Shown: positions 26,107-37,560, counted from the stretch's first letter. The stretch: DNA of 64,000 bases from Fremontodendron californicum (GCA_030761205.1 JAULJL010000003.1:34258301-34322300), one strand, 5' to 3'. Made by a program: numbers and translations. The notes: a model not told the origin generated them from the letters alone.

Positions 26107-26992
26107 TAGGGGTGAGCAAAATCCGACTCGACTCGAAAAAACCGAAAAAAATTTCAAATTTTGAATTAAATAGTTCGGTTTATTAGAGTTTTTCGGATTT
26201 TCGGATCAACTCGACTAAGTAATTTGAGTTATATAGTTTAGCTAGGATTTGATTTATACAACTCGAATAACTCGAAAATCCGAATAAGATATTTCTATAC
26301 GACGTCGTTTTACTCATTTGAGTTTGATACTAAGCTTGGGTTTTGCGTTTTCCTTATTTCGTCTTCCCTTTTTACTCTTTAGCCCATTTTTGTTGGGTCA
26401 TTTATTTTTGTTGTTTGTCACCATTCAGTAGAAAAATAAATCCACATGAGCTGTTAATTGCATACTTATTGTCTTAATGTTTGATCATTCATTTTTTTTT
26501 TCCTTTGAAATTGACAGGTCTAGATTGAAAGTTTACATTGAATTTTTTGGGTTTCAAAAGGGGAAGGCTATTACTCAATGCTTCATTCAGTTAAAGATTG
26601 AAGCTTTTGGTTGATATCATGCATATTGCCAAGCTAACCAAACAATAAAATTCAAAAGATAATGAATTATCTTTTCTTAAAAGTCAATAGTAGGCTATTT
26701 ATTTAGTATGGCAAGTCTTTGATAGTTATATTTTAAGAAAAGATAGAACAAAAAAAAATGATAGATATACATGCATTTACAAGATAACAGTAACATGATC
26801 TAGTCAATCAACATTTACAAGATAACATTTTAACTCGAATAAATTATTCGATTCGACTCGACTCGAATTTGTTTTAACTCGACTCGATTCGCTAAAATTT
26901 CAAATTGAGTTTGGTTGACAAAATAGGACTCGTCAACTCGATTAATCCGAATTTTTTTCACTCGACTCGACTCGATCGAACGCTCACCCCTA
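26107..26992. mobile_element. hAT-type non-autonomous element, 886 bp, with perfect 8-bp target duplication
   Basis: The left end TAGGGGTGAGC and right end GCTCACCCCTA are perfect inverted repeats. AAGCTAGA is repeated directly at 26099-26106 and 26993-27000. These are hallmarks of hAT transposons. Subterminal regions are dense in CGACTCGACTCG motifs on both strands, as expected for transposase-binding repeats. No transposase frame is present. Confidence 0.9.
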
Positions 26993-26996
26993 AAGC

Positions 26997-27918
26997 TAGA
27001 AGTGTTTATGGGTTTGGACTGGGTCGAGTTGGGTTTAAATTTAAGTATGGTATTAACATCACATATATTTATTCAAGTCCGATGCAATTTGAAATATTGA
27101 CCTCAAATTTTACTAGAGCCCGTCCATATTTGTAAATAGATGATCTAAGCCTATTTAGGTCCGTTTATTTTTTTTCTAAAAAAAAATTAAATAAATATTA
27201 GAATTTTCTGAAACTCACTATGTGAGTGAAGAGTATGTAGTTTTTGTAAATGTGTAGTATTTTAGAAAAGTAAGTATTTTTTTTAAAAAGTAAATAGGTA
27301 ATTTTTTGTATGGAGAAAAAGAGATAAGTGGGTAGTTGTTAAATATGGGTTTTTTTTATTTATCAAGTGGGTGTTGTTTTGTTTGAAAAACAAAAATTAA
27401 AAAGTTATTAAATTATTTTTATAATGCAAATTTTTTTATTTTTAATTATTTTAGTTTGATTTTTTTTATATTTTCTCAACTGAGTTGGTGTCTTGTTAAC
27501 TCGTGAGTCGTGACACCAACGCAATCATTCATTTTAAGAATAGTATAGATGTTGTTTTTATTTAATTTTTAGTAATTTTATCTTTTTTTTCTTTTATTAA
27601 GTTTTAAAACATAAATAATTTAACATATTTTTAAATGCTTACATTATAATATTATATATATTTATTTTTCATATGATATAAATTACATAATATATATAAA
27701 AATAAAAATATTATATTATATTATATAAATAAAAAATGGATCGACTCGGGTCGATTTCGAGCCTTGATTGTTGGAGCCAAGGCCTGGTCCATTTTTTAAA
27801 CGAGCCTTATTTATTTGCCCAAACCCATATTTTAGACCTAATATTTTGGTCCAAATCCTCCATAAATATCGGATGGCCTTTGGGCTTGAGCGAGTAGCCC
27901 GGCTCTTGAACAGGTCTA
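26997..27918. mobile_element. Degenerate TIR element of the TAGA(c/a)xTGTTCATGG family
   Basis: It begins TAGAAGTGTTTATGGG and ends CTCTTGAACAGGTCTA, inverted relative to each other. The first 150 bp match, in opposite orientation, the right end of the element at 28598-29101 (GGGTTTAAATTTAAG-type, CAAGTCCGATG). The flanking 8-mers GATAAAGC and AACAAAGT agree at 5 of 8 positions, a weak target duplication. The interior (about 27170-27750) is AT-rich filler. Confidence 0.6.
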
Positions 27919-27991
27919 AACAAAGTTTCAGCTTCTAAATAATCTTTATTTATAGAGAATGATCTACTTACACTAATATAACGCTTCCATA

Positions 27992-27995
<4 letters not shown>

Positions 27996-28040
<45 letters not shown>
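27996..28040. repeat. (AT)n microsatellite
   Basis: An uninterrupted run of about 22 AT dinucleotides, followed by a shorter second run near 28057-28070. Such tracts are prone to length polymorphism. Confidence 0.95.
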
Positions 28041-28045
<5 letters not shown>

Positions 28046-28597
28046 TTTGATCATCTATATATATATATATGTGTGTTTTAAAAGAAATTTGTTTTAAAAT
28101 ATGATAATAGTTTTTTTAAAAGTGGATAATTTTTTTTAGAAAAAATATGCTTTTATAAAAGTATAAATAAAAAATATAAATACCTATGAATTTATTTTAT
28201 TGTTTTAATTTTATTTTGACTTATAGATAAGTTTCTTAATCGAGTTGGTGTCACTTAATAGTATTTATATTATATATAAAATCTTTGACTGAGTTGGTAT
28301 CATGAGATCAACTCGGGATTGTCAAAAAAAAAAAAACTATTATAAAATTTTAAAATTAAAGATATACATATCTATTCATTTTTTTTTTAATATCCACTTA
28401 AAATAATACCTTGCATTTTTTTTTTCAAAACACAGCTTTTAAAAAATATTTTTTTTTTCATTCATATAGTAGGTGTGTCAAATTTTAATAGCATTTGTAC
28501 TACAAGAATTATGTACATCCACATTGTGGGTGGAAGGAAAAAAAAATATTTCTAAAAAATTAAGTGTTTGAAAAGAAAAAAAAAAGTTACTTACAAT

Positions 28598-29101
28598 TAG
28601 ACATGTTCATAGATTAGGCTACTTGTCTAAACTTGAATGCCTGTCTAATATTTGAGGGAGTTATTTGGATAAAAATATTAAGCTCGAAAAATAAACTTGG
28701 GCAAAACAATGAAGTCCGTTTAAAAAAAGGGCTAGATCTCGGCTCCAACATTCAAGGCCCGAGATCGACCCGGCCTGACCCGTTTTTCAATTATATAATA
28801 TATTATATTTATATATATTATGTAATTTATATCATATAAAGAATAAAATATATAATATTATAGTGTAAATATTAAAAATATATGTGAAATGATTCATATT
28901 TTAAAACTTAATAAAAGAAAAAGTATTAAATTACTAAAGATTAAATACAAAAAATAACATGTTTATTTATTTTTTTAGGAAAAAAAATGGACGGGTTTGG
29001 GTTACTCATTTACAAATATAGATTTGAACAAGTACATATGGTGTTGATATCATATTTAAGCCTGATCCGAACTGACTCAGTCCGACCCATGAACACCTCT
29101 A
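28598..29101. mobile_element. hAT-like non-autonomous element, 504 bp, with perfect 8-bp target duplication
   Basis: The left end TAGACATGTTCATAG and right end CATGAACACCTCTA are inverted repeats. CTTACAAT is repeated directly at 28590-28597 and 29102-29109. The 8-bp duplication points to hAT. The interior includes GGCCCGAGATCGACCCGG and AT-rich sequence with no protein domain. Confidence 0.85.
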
Positions 29102-29441
29102 CTTACAATAGTTTTTAAAAAGTAAACAGTTTTTTTAAATAAATAAATTTATTTTCAAAAAATATATTATATAAAAAAGTTGAAAAACCAAAAATATCAC
29201 TTATTTGATATCATTATTTAATTTGATTTTTTTGTACTTTGTACAATTAAATTAATTTCACTTAATTTAATGACACCAAATTCAATCAGTTCGATGAAAA
29301 AAAATAAGTGATTTTTTTTAAAAAAATTACGAGAAAGGTGAAAGAAAAAGAAATTATTTAACTACACTTACATAATAAATAGGTGAAAAAAAGAATAAAT
29401 TACTTAACTACACTTCGTGATTTTTCAAAGGGAGAAAAGCA

Positions 29442-29850
29442 AGGTTGAAAAAACCGGACCGGAGGTCAAATTGGTGTGACCTCCGATTTTCGGTTCAATC
29501 GGTTGAATCGGTTGGACACTTTAAATAAGATTTTTAAATATTTTTAATGTTAAATAAATATAAAATATAGTAAATAATAAATAAAAAGAAAGTATTTAGC
29601 TTAGTGTTATGGTATTTAGTATATTTGTAAGAGGTTATGGGTTCAAATCTCATTAATTTTAAAAAAATAATTAAAAAAAATAAAAAAAGGATTTTCCCCC
29701 TTTTTTTACCGGTTTTTTCTGATTTTTTAACCGGTTTTTAACCGGTTCGATCAAATTCGATTTGATTATACTTACCGAACCGGATAGGTCACCTGTTTCT
29801 GGTTCAACCGATCCGATCGGCCAGTCCGGTCCGATTTTTTATTCACTGAA
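29442..29850. mobile_element. CCGGACCGG-type TIR repeat
   Basis: Ends built on AAAAAACCGGACCGGAGGTC (left) and, on the right complement, AAAAAATCGGACCGGACTGG are imperfect inverted repeats. Subterminal GGTTCAATCGGTT/AACCGGTTCGAT motifs are repeated on both strands. A tRNA-like promoter module sits in its middle (separate entry). No coding capacity. Confidence 0.65.
29594..29690 (+). mobile_element. Possible tRNA-derived SINE-like segment (A box, B box, A-rich tail)
   Basis: TAGCTTAGTGT at 29597-29607 fits the RNA polymerase III A box (TRGCNNAGYGG) at 10 of 11 positions. GGTTCAAATCT at 29640-29650 resembles the B box (GGTTCGANNCC). The spacing of about 33 bp is normal for tRNA genes, and an A-rich tail follows. 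No folded tRNA cloverleaf is evident, so this is a SINE-like relic rather than a tRNA gene. Confidence 0.45.
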
Positions 29851-30760
29851 AAAAAGTAGGCAAAGATCGGTTTTTTGATTTTGTTCAAAAAAATTAAATT
29901 ATTGATATAACCCTATCAATATATATTATTTTATGTTATAATTTGATTTTTTTAAATCAAATTTTCAATTGAGTTGGTGTTATTTGACTCATGACACATA
30001 TGAAACAAAGAATTTAACTTAGAAATAAAAAGACATAAATACTTCCTATTTTAGATTTTATTATTCTCTCAAAGATAAAAATATCAACTCAATTGATAAA
30101 AGTAAAAAAAATCAAACAAAATAAAAAAATCAAATAAGGGTCACTATTTTTTTCAATATTTTACATAAAAAAAAATACTTACTTCTAAAAAAGCTACACA
30201 CTTAAAAAAGACTACCACTCTTTATTTATATATTTAATTTTTTTCAAAATATTTGTTCACTACAATGCGTAAAATTCTATTTAATAAGCCAGAACTAACA
30301 TAGTACTAAAAATTCTAGAGTATTGAAAAAAATTTATAAAAATACATATAGATATTAATAAGATTACAATAGTAATTTAAAAAAGAAAAAAGAAAAAAAA
30401 GAGAGAGTAAGAATCCTATTTTAAATCCACTTTGTATATTTTTTCTTTTCCTTCATTTATAAACATGCATTGTTTTTAACTTAAAAAAAAACATATAAAT
30501 AATGACGTATTTTGATGGCTAAAAAAAACAATGCAAGATAAGTTTTTTTTTTTTTAAAAAAAAAAAAAATGAAAAAGCAGCAGCAATTCAAACTCTGTCG
30601 TTTCAGTACTCGCCGCCCTGAGTCTTCAGATATCGGTCAAGAAATAATAATAAATAAAAAGAAAACAAAAAAAAAAAAGAAGAAAAAACAAAGAAAAGAA
30701 AAGAAAAAACATTGAAATATTGAAATTCTAATCTCATCCAAATTAGACCAAAACCAAACT
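29851..30760. other. AT-rich intergenic region upstream of SMG7
   Basis: No gene. Homopolymer-rich DNA includes a T13/A14 palindrome at about 30544-30570 and A-rich purine tracts at about 30640-30710. From about 30765 the sequence becomes pyrimidine-rich (CCCCCCCTTTT, TCTTTCCTTC), as expected near the SMG7 transcription start. Confidence 0.5.
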
Positions 30761-30764
30761 ACCT

Positions 30765-32148
30765 CCCCCCCTTTTTTTTTTTCTTTCCTTCTTTTCTCTC
30801 TTCAGGCAACGACCAAACCCTATACAACCCCTCTTTACTTCTCTTTAATTCGTTTCCTGATGCTTTAATTCGAGGTTTCTCTTCAGATCTGATCCACCTC
30901 AGGTGAGGTGGGTTCCTTTTATTTTATTTTTGATTATGTTTTATTTTTCCGATTTGATTTATTTTTCTGGTGACTTTGGGGGATTGATTGATATAATTTT
31001 TGTAATCATCTTCTTGTTATCTTTGGATCTGATGCTGTTTCTTTTTCTTTTTTGGTTATGAACTCCAAATTTTTATGTTTAATTAATGCATTTTTTTTCC
31101 AGAAATAATTGAAAGAAAAAAAAAGAAAGAAAATCTGAAAGTGTAAATGTAACACAATATGAGGAACTGTTTCTTTTCTTTTCTTTGCTTTCTCTTCTTT
31201 GATTTTCTTAATAAAATTTTAGAGAAAAAAAGGGTAAATATACGTCAGAAATGGGTTTGAGTTAATAAGAGGGGGGAGGCCAGGAGGGGTTGATTTTCCT
31301 TTGTTTCCTCGGTGACCAACTGGGAATTTTATTATTTGGAAGACTATGCTTTTTGAGTTTTTTTTTATTATAAATTATTTGATGTTTTATTGATTTATAA
31401 AGTGTTTGGGGCTGTTAATTATTTGCAAGAAAAAAAAAGTCTGGGTTGGTATTGTTTTTTTAATATATGAGGCCGAGGCAAATTCTAGTTTTAGGATGTT
31501 AACGATGGAGTGATTGCCAGTTGGAAGAAGCTTTGGTATTATCGTTTCCATAGATTTTGAAAAAAATTTCAAATATTGTTTAAGCGACCACAAGAGGATA
31601 AGCAACACATGGTTTCAGAAGAATTTTATACTTGTGGATTTTTTTGGCTCTGAATGAAGCTGCCAACCGAGGGCTGAATACACTTGGTAGGCTACATTCA
31701 AGGAAGTCATTTTGGATTAGAGATTTTAATTGTGCTTTTTAGAGCATCTTTATGTTTTGTGAGAGTTCACTCCACAGTCTTTGATGATTTTGGCAATCTT
31801 GGTCATAGGTTTTCTATTAGTTTATTGTTTTAATAAATATTTTTTTCATTTGAGATGGGCACTGCAACTGTCTTCTTAATTATATCTTGAGCATTAGAAA
31901 TTTGAACTATGATCATTTGGTAATCTGGCTATAAGGTTTCTCCTATTTTAATGGAGTTTGTTGCATTTTGATTAACATAGAAAGTGATTAACTAATTGGA
32001 TGATTAGATTCTTTTCCACCAATCCTCTAATACAACTTAGTTGTAATCGATTGAATTCGCTTTAGCCAATGATACGTAGCCTAGTTTATGTTGCTGATGA
32101 TGTGTGTATTCTGCAGATTTAATTCATTTTGACGGAGTTTTTAGATGG
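30765..32148 (+). other. SMG7: SMG7 5' UTR with a 1.2-kb leader intron
   Basis: A CT-rich leader ends at CCACCTCAG, followed by a strong donor GTGAGG at 30903. A matching acceptor TTCTGCAG ends at 32116, leaving 32 nt of leader before the start codon. The donor and acceptor are inferred from consensus and from the common plant habit of a long first intron in the 5' UTR. The transcription start is not determined. Confidence 0.6.
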
Positions 32149-32171
32149 ATGATGATAGTGCAGATGGATAA
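32145..32171 (+). promoter_or_regulatory. Eight-codon upstream ORF overlapping the SMG7 start codon
   Basis: An ATG at 32145, four bases before the SMG7 ATG (32149), opens an out-of-frame 8-codon ORF that stops at 32169-32171, inside the SMG7 coding region. Ribosomes initiating here could not simply reach the SMG7 start, so it could damp translation. The context of neither ATG is optimal. The effect is inference. Confidence 0.6.
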
Positions 32172-35100
32172 AATGTCGGCGGCTCCTTCATCCAGGGAGC
32201 GTGCACAGTGTCTTTATAAGAAGGTATCTTTTTTCTTCTTTAGAAAATGAGGTTCCATTTGAATTTCTGGTCATGAAAGTTAATATTTGTTACTCCATGC
32301 AGAATATAGAGTTGGAAAATAATCGTAGGAGATCTGCTCAGGCACGAGTACCTTCAGATCCCAATACCTGGCAGCAGATGCGTGAGAACTATGAGGCAAT
32401 AATTCTTGAGGACCATGCATTTTCTGAGCAGCACAATATTGAATATGCTTTGTGGCAGTTACATTACAAGCGGATTGAGGAACTAAGAGCACATTATAGT
32501 GCTGCCCTAGCTTCTGCAGGGTCGAACACATCTCAGGGTGTGAAAGTTCCTCCACGACCTGACCGGCTTACAAAAATAAGACTGCAGTTTAAGACTTTCG
32601 TTTCAGAGGCAGCAGGATTTTATCACGATCTGATTTTGAAAATTAGAGCAAAGTATGGACTTCCATTTGGGTACTTTTCTGATGATTCAGAAAGCCGAAT
32701 TGTTATGGACAAAGATGGTAAGAAATCTGCTGAGATAAAAAAGGGTTTGGTGTCTTGTCACCGTTGTTTGATATACTTGGGAGACCTAGCACGGTATAAA
32801 GGATTATATGGAGATGGAGACTCTAAATCTCGCGAGTATGCAGCAGCTTCAAGTTACTACTTGCAAGCTGCATCAATTTGGCCATTAAGTGGGAATCCAC
32901 ATCATCAGGTTTTTCTTTATTTTCCTTTTCCCTGTTAATCGAGTATCCTTAACTTTTATGCCCAATAATCTTTTTGCACTTGCCTTGTATTTCTCCTGTT
33001 CAACCATATTCTTATTCTTTATGTGGGCAATTATCTCCTTATTTCAGCTAGCTATATTGGCATCCTATTCAGGAGATGAGCTGGTGGCTGTTTATCGATA
33101 TTTCCGGAGTTTGGCATTGGATAACCCCTTTTCAACTGCAAGGGATAACTTGATCGTGGCATTTGAGAAGGTATAAGTGCAAATTTTAGTTTCTATTTTG
33201 GCATTTGGGATTATTCATTTATGTATTTCTGGTAGCAATGTCTTTACCACGGGGCCTTCTGGATGTATTATGGGCGATGGGTTAATGCGTGCTTTAGTAG
33301 CTAACTAGGAAAATAAGTTGCCTCCTTGGTTGAACGTTTTTATGTGTGCATCAAGGTTACATGGACTCGGATACGGGTATCCGATACTGGTATGTATCCA
33401 AGTATCCGACTCGTCTTTTGGTTAAAATTTTGGACACGCGGAGTCGGCTAAAAAGTATCCAAAAATTTGATACGGGTACGGGGATATGTCTTATAATAAT
33501 ATTTAAAATAAAAATATATATACAAATAATGTAATATTATATATAAATAATATTTTTTTATAATAATATATATTTTTAAATATTTTATTTATCAAATTTA
33601 TTTTTAATTATTATTAATTTTAATAGTCTTGGACTTTTAGTCCATTAATTAGACAAGGGCCCAAAAATAAAAAACAACCCAAAACATAATAAATTTGTTT
33701 TTATTCAATCCAATTTAACTATTTTGGGCCCATATAATAAGCCCAACAACTGTAAGAATTAAAGAAAGCCCTGATAATTTGTCCTGCTTTGCATTTTTCT
33801 TTTTGGCAACATAGCCGCCATCATCTTCTTCCTCGCCTTTTTCTTTTTTCCTGAACTTTCATTTCTTCTTCTCCTTGCTTCTTTTTTCTTCTTCGTCCTT
33901 TTCCAGAACCTCCTTGTCTCTTCTTCTTCTTCCTCCTGCTGAGGAGTCGTAGCCAATCACAAGAAGTGTCCATATTTTCGATGACGAATCGGACGCATAT
34001 TCCGTGTCGGTACCGGTGTCGTGTCGCGTCGACACCGGTACGGCGGCCATAACCGGCGAGTCCATGTAACAGAGGTGTGCATTATCTTCCTAAGCAGTAC
34101 TTGAAGGTTTTTGAAAAATGTTGATAAATGCAAACCATTAACCTTGTCTTGAGTATTTTTTGCATAGTTACTGTCCAGTCTAATGGGAAGAAAATATCAA
34201 TCCATCCCTTCTAGGTTTAGTAGTTGATGACTATGCTTATGAAGATTAGAAATGGGGTATTGTAGATTGCACATGCAAAATGTTGTCAAATATTTTAACA
34301 GAAGAAATTGTGTTATTTCTTGTCTGACATATGTACACATAAATATAGCACGAGCTACAATATGACATAATGCCAAACAGTTACCCTGTTTCAAAGGCAT
34401 TTTACTTTTTTTGAGCTTGCAGCCAGTTTTTGACATGGTAATCCAACTTTGAGAATCCACTACTTGTAATTGTTAAGAGTGCGTAATAATTTGTATATTA
34501 AATGTTGCCTACTTGAAAACTGATTTTGAGTGGTTTTATTATTTATATGCAAGTATTGGAGTATGTATACGACTATGGAAATTGTATTAAACATATGCAT
34601 TTTTTTTTTTGCAGAATCGTCATAATTACGCACAGCTTCCTGGGGATGTTAAAACTTCCTTGGTCAAGGAGCCTGCAGTGCGGTTATCGGGAAAAGGTAG
34701 AGGGAAAGTGGAAGCAAAACTTGCATCTAAAGATGCCAACATGGAATCAAGGCCTGCTAAGGAGAAAGTATCTGGTGTCCAGGATACTTTTAAGTCCTTT
34801 TGCATTCGATTTGTGCGTCTAAATGGCATTCTTTTTACACGCACAAGGTATACTTTCTCTGAAATTCACTTTTGTTATTGACCAAGATTTTTTGGGGTTA
34901 TGTCCTTATTGAAGCTTCTTTTGTGCAGCCTGGAGACTTTTGCAGATGTTCTTGCTCTGGTTAGCCGTGATTTATGTGAACTTCTGTCTTCTGGGCCAGA
35001 AGAGGAACTGAATTTTGGCACAGATGCTGCTGAGAATGCACTTCTCCTTGTTAGATTGGTTTCAATTCTCGTATTTACAGTTCACAATCTGAAGAGGGAG

Positions 35101-36858
35101 AGTGAAGCTCAAACATATGCTGAAATTGTACAGCGTGCTGCCCTGCTTCAGAATGCGTTCACTGCCATTTTTGAGTTGATGGGACATGTAGTAGAGAGAT
35201 GTTCGCAGCTCCTGGATGTTTCTTCAAGCTACACCTTACCGGCTATTCTGGTTTTTGTAGAATGGCTGGCTTGCTGCCCGGATGTTGCAGCAGCTGGCAG
35301 TGATGTGGATGAGAAACAGTCAATTACTAGATCTCTCTTCTGGAAACATTGCATATCATTTCTGAATAAGATCTTGACAATTAGGCCAATGTGCATTGAT
35401 GATGATGAAGATGAGACCTTTTTCAATATGAGCAGGTATGAAGAAGGAGAAACTGAAAACCGTCTTGCATTGTGGGAGGACTTTGAGTTGCGAGGGTTCT
35501 TGCCTCTTGTTACAGCACACATCATTTTGGACTTCTCAAGGAAACGTTCCTTTGTAAGTGATGGCGATAAGGAAATGAAAGCCCGTGTCAAGAGAATTTT
35601 AGCTGCTGGGAAGGCTCTAGCTAATGTCATTAGGATTGATCAGAAAACTGTTTGTTTTGATTCGAAAGCCAAGAAATTTCTTATTGGTGTCGAGCCTTCC
35701 GAAGATGTCATATTCAGCTCTTCTACCCCACTGGCAACAAATCGTATGGAGCATGAAACCCCCTCTGAGAAGACAATTAATAGTGGAAATGTGCAGCCAA
35801 TCCCACAACCTGGAATGGTTGGGGAAGAGGATGATGATGAAGTGATTGTTTTCCAGCCGTCCGTGAGTGAGAAGACAACTGAGGTGATTGGTCCAAACTG
35901 GCCTCCCTCTGAGACTTTGAAGCTTGATCAAAGTAGTTCCGGAGGTGATCTCAAATTCTATGGCAGTACCATGTCTGCTCCTCTTGATAGTCTTCGCCAT
36001 CATAATACATTTGATGCTAGTCCTCCACTCCCTGTATCTGTTGGTAGCATCCTCCCTCAGCATTTGCAGCCTGTTCAGATGCATGCATCTAGGTTGTCAG
36101 TGGAGGAAGCTACTTCACTGGCTAATAGCTTCAAAGGTTTGACAATGTTGGAAAATGGGCATTTAACTAAACGTGAGATGCAAGATAATATAGGCCTTTC
36201 TAATCCTGCTGCTCGTTCAGTTGCTATCCAACAACCCATCAGTGCTAGTGCTGGTGGTATGTACTACAGTCAGACAAAAGTGCCAGAAACTGTGATGCCA
36301 TCCAGAATTGATGCCATTGTGTCATCTAGAGTTACTGCTGATGCTTTGGCTGCTAAAACTACCTCAGCTTCACAAGTTGGGATGTGGAAGAATCCAGTTA
36401 ACCGCGCAGTTAGGCATCTTGGTCCCCCACCAGGTTTTAGCCCTGTTCCTCCAAAGCCACTGAGTGAATCTGTTTCTGCTTCAGATTTGGAGAATCCGCT
36501 GATGGATGATTATAGTTGGTTGGATGGATATCAGTTGACGTCATCATTGAAAGGCTCTGGGCTTGATAGTTCTCTCAATTATGCATCTACTCATGCAGAT
36601 CCCCTGTATGTCAATAACAGCAGCAATGGCTTGACTGGAACAATAAGCTTTCCTTTCCCTGGAAAACAGGTACCGACAGTGCAGTTTCAAACGGAAAAGC
36701 AGAAAGGTTGGCAGGATTACAATACTCTTGAGCATCTAAAAATTCATCATGAACAGAAGTTGCAGCAACAGCAATTCATGAATGGAAACCAGCAGTTTAC
36801 CTCACTGCCTGAGCAGTATCAAGGACAATCAGTCCGGACAGGTCGTTATTTGGTGTGA
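32149..36858 (+). CDS. SMG7: SMG7, nonsense-mediated mRNA decay factor (EST1 family), 5 coding exons
   Basis: SMG7 binds phosphorylated UPF1 and drives decay of premature-stop transcripts; in plants it is also needed to exit meiosis. Exons: 32149-32223, 32303-32908, 33048-33170, 34615-34847, 34929-36858; in-phase GT-AG junctions; 2967 nt, 988 aa. The N-terminus (MMIVQMDKMSAAPSSRER) and NIELENNRRRSAQARVPSDP match plant SMG7. The helical 14-3-3-like/TPR region is about residues 25-260, with QHNIEYALWQLHYKRIEELR and YYLQAASIWPLSGNPHHQLA. The EST1 helical domain continues to about 560. The tail is acidic, then Ser/Pro/Gln-rich, with conserved DDDEVIVFQPS (about 646), PPPGFSP (about 845) and WLDGYQL (about 874). 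No PIN nuclease domain is present, as expected for SMG7. The second ATG of the cluster (32152) is an alternative start. By memory it corresponds to At5g19400. Confidence 0.94.
33354..34075. mobile_element. 722-bp TIR element in SMG7 intron 3
   Basis: The ends match as inverted repeats (GGTTACATGGACTCGG on the left; TGTTACATGGACTCGC on the right complement). Both subterminal zones are rich in GATACGGGTA/GACACCGGTACC motifs. TGTGCATCA (33345-33353) and TGTGCATTA (34076-34084) form a 9-bp target duplication with one mismatch, suggesting a Mutator-like element. The interior has an unrelated purine/pyrimidine-biased tract (33800-33940) and no transposase. Confidence 0.8.
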
Positions 36859-37560
36859 GATCAATATGCAAGTATAGCTGGTAACTTCACTTTATTACTC
36901 ATCTTCTGCCTCTTGATTTGGAATTGATTATAATTGTTGTTAAAGTTCTTTTTCACATAACTTGTTCATCTACATTTGTTTTTGTTCTTGAGGTTTTCGA
37001 GAATGATTCCTGTGAATGTACTGCATCCATTTGCTGCCAATTATACTCCAACTTTGAAGCATTGTCAGCTTTTTTGTTGGAGTGTGGGTGGCCTTGGCTT
37101 CTAGCGGGCACTTGCTGGTATGCCCTCAATTATTTTTCTTAGATCATTTCCCAATCACTCTTTCACTTTCTCTCTCTCTCTCCTTTTGTGTTTATGCATA
37201 TGCACTCAGTGATTTTATCCTAGATCATTTCTTACTAAGTAACACTAATGCTTATAAGACATTCTGTACTCCGTACCAGAAAAAATGCCTTTATAGAAGG
37301 TCTGTCTGATTGTGTTGGTTTGAATTTGGCGCAAATATTGATGCCTGTTTTCCCCTGTGAAAAGTGGCTATTACATGCCTGCACCAATAGTAATGTGGGG
37401 GGGGGGGGGGGGTTCTGGGTTGCAGGTGTTTTGTCATGCAATGCATATTTTTCCTGTTTATCTCGACAGAAGTGGCTCTTACAGTTAATATTGCAGATTT
37501 CGCCAGATCTGTGGAGGAAGATTGAGGAAACCATCTTTTAAGATGCGAAACTTGTAAGGA
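36859..37560 (+). other. SMG7: SMG7 3' UTR with probable introns downstream of the stop codon
   Basis: Plausible splice signals lie after the TGA: a donor GTAACTT at 36881 and an acceptor near 36992 (TTCTTGAG), then a donor GTATGC at about 37118 and acceptors at about 37469 (CTCGACAG) or 37497 (ATTGCAG). The pieces between them (about 36993-37117 and 37470-37560) are less AT-rich than their surroundings, like exons. Arabidopsis SMG7 mRNA is reported to have introns in its 3' UTR and to be an NMD target. Exact junctions here are inferred. Confidence 0.5.
37397..37412 (+). repeat. G16 homopolymer
   Basis: Sixteen consecutive G residues, very unusual in this AT-rich region, inside the putative second 3'-UTR intron of SMG7. 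It could form a G-quadruplex in RNA or DNA, and it is also a spot where sequencing length errors are likely. Confidence 0.9.

Noticed and set aside
35229..36084. Long open frames antisense to SMG7 exon 5 (133 and 155 codons)
   Set aside because: They mirror the long GC-richer coding exon on the other strand and show no domain or typical plant protein composition.
36993..37117. Possible extra coding exon of SMG7
   Set aside because: The SMG7 frame ends in a clear TGA at the usual GRYLV-type terminus; this piece is better explained as a 3'-UTR exon.
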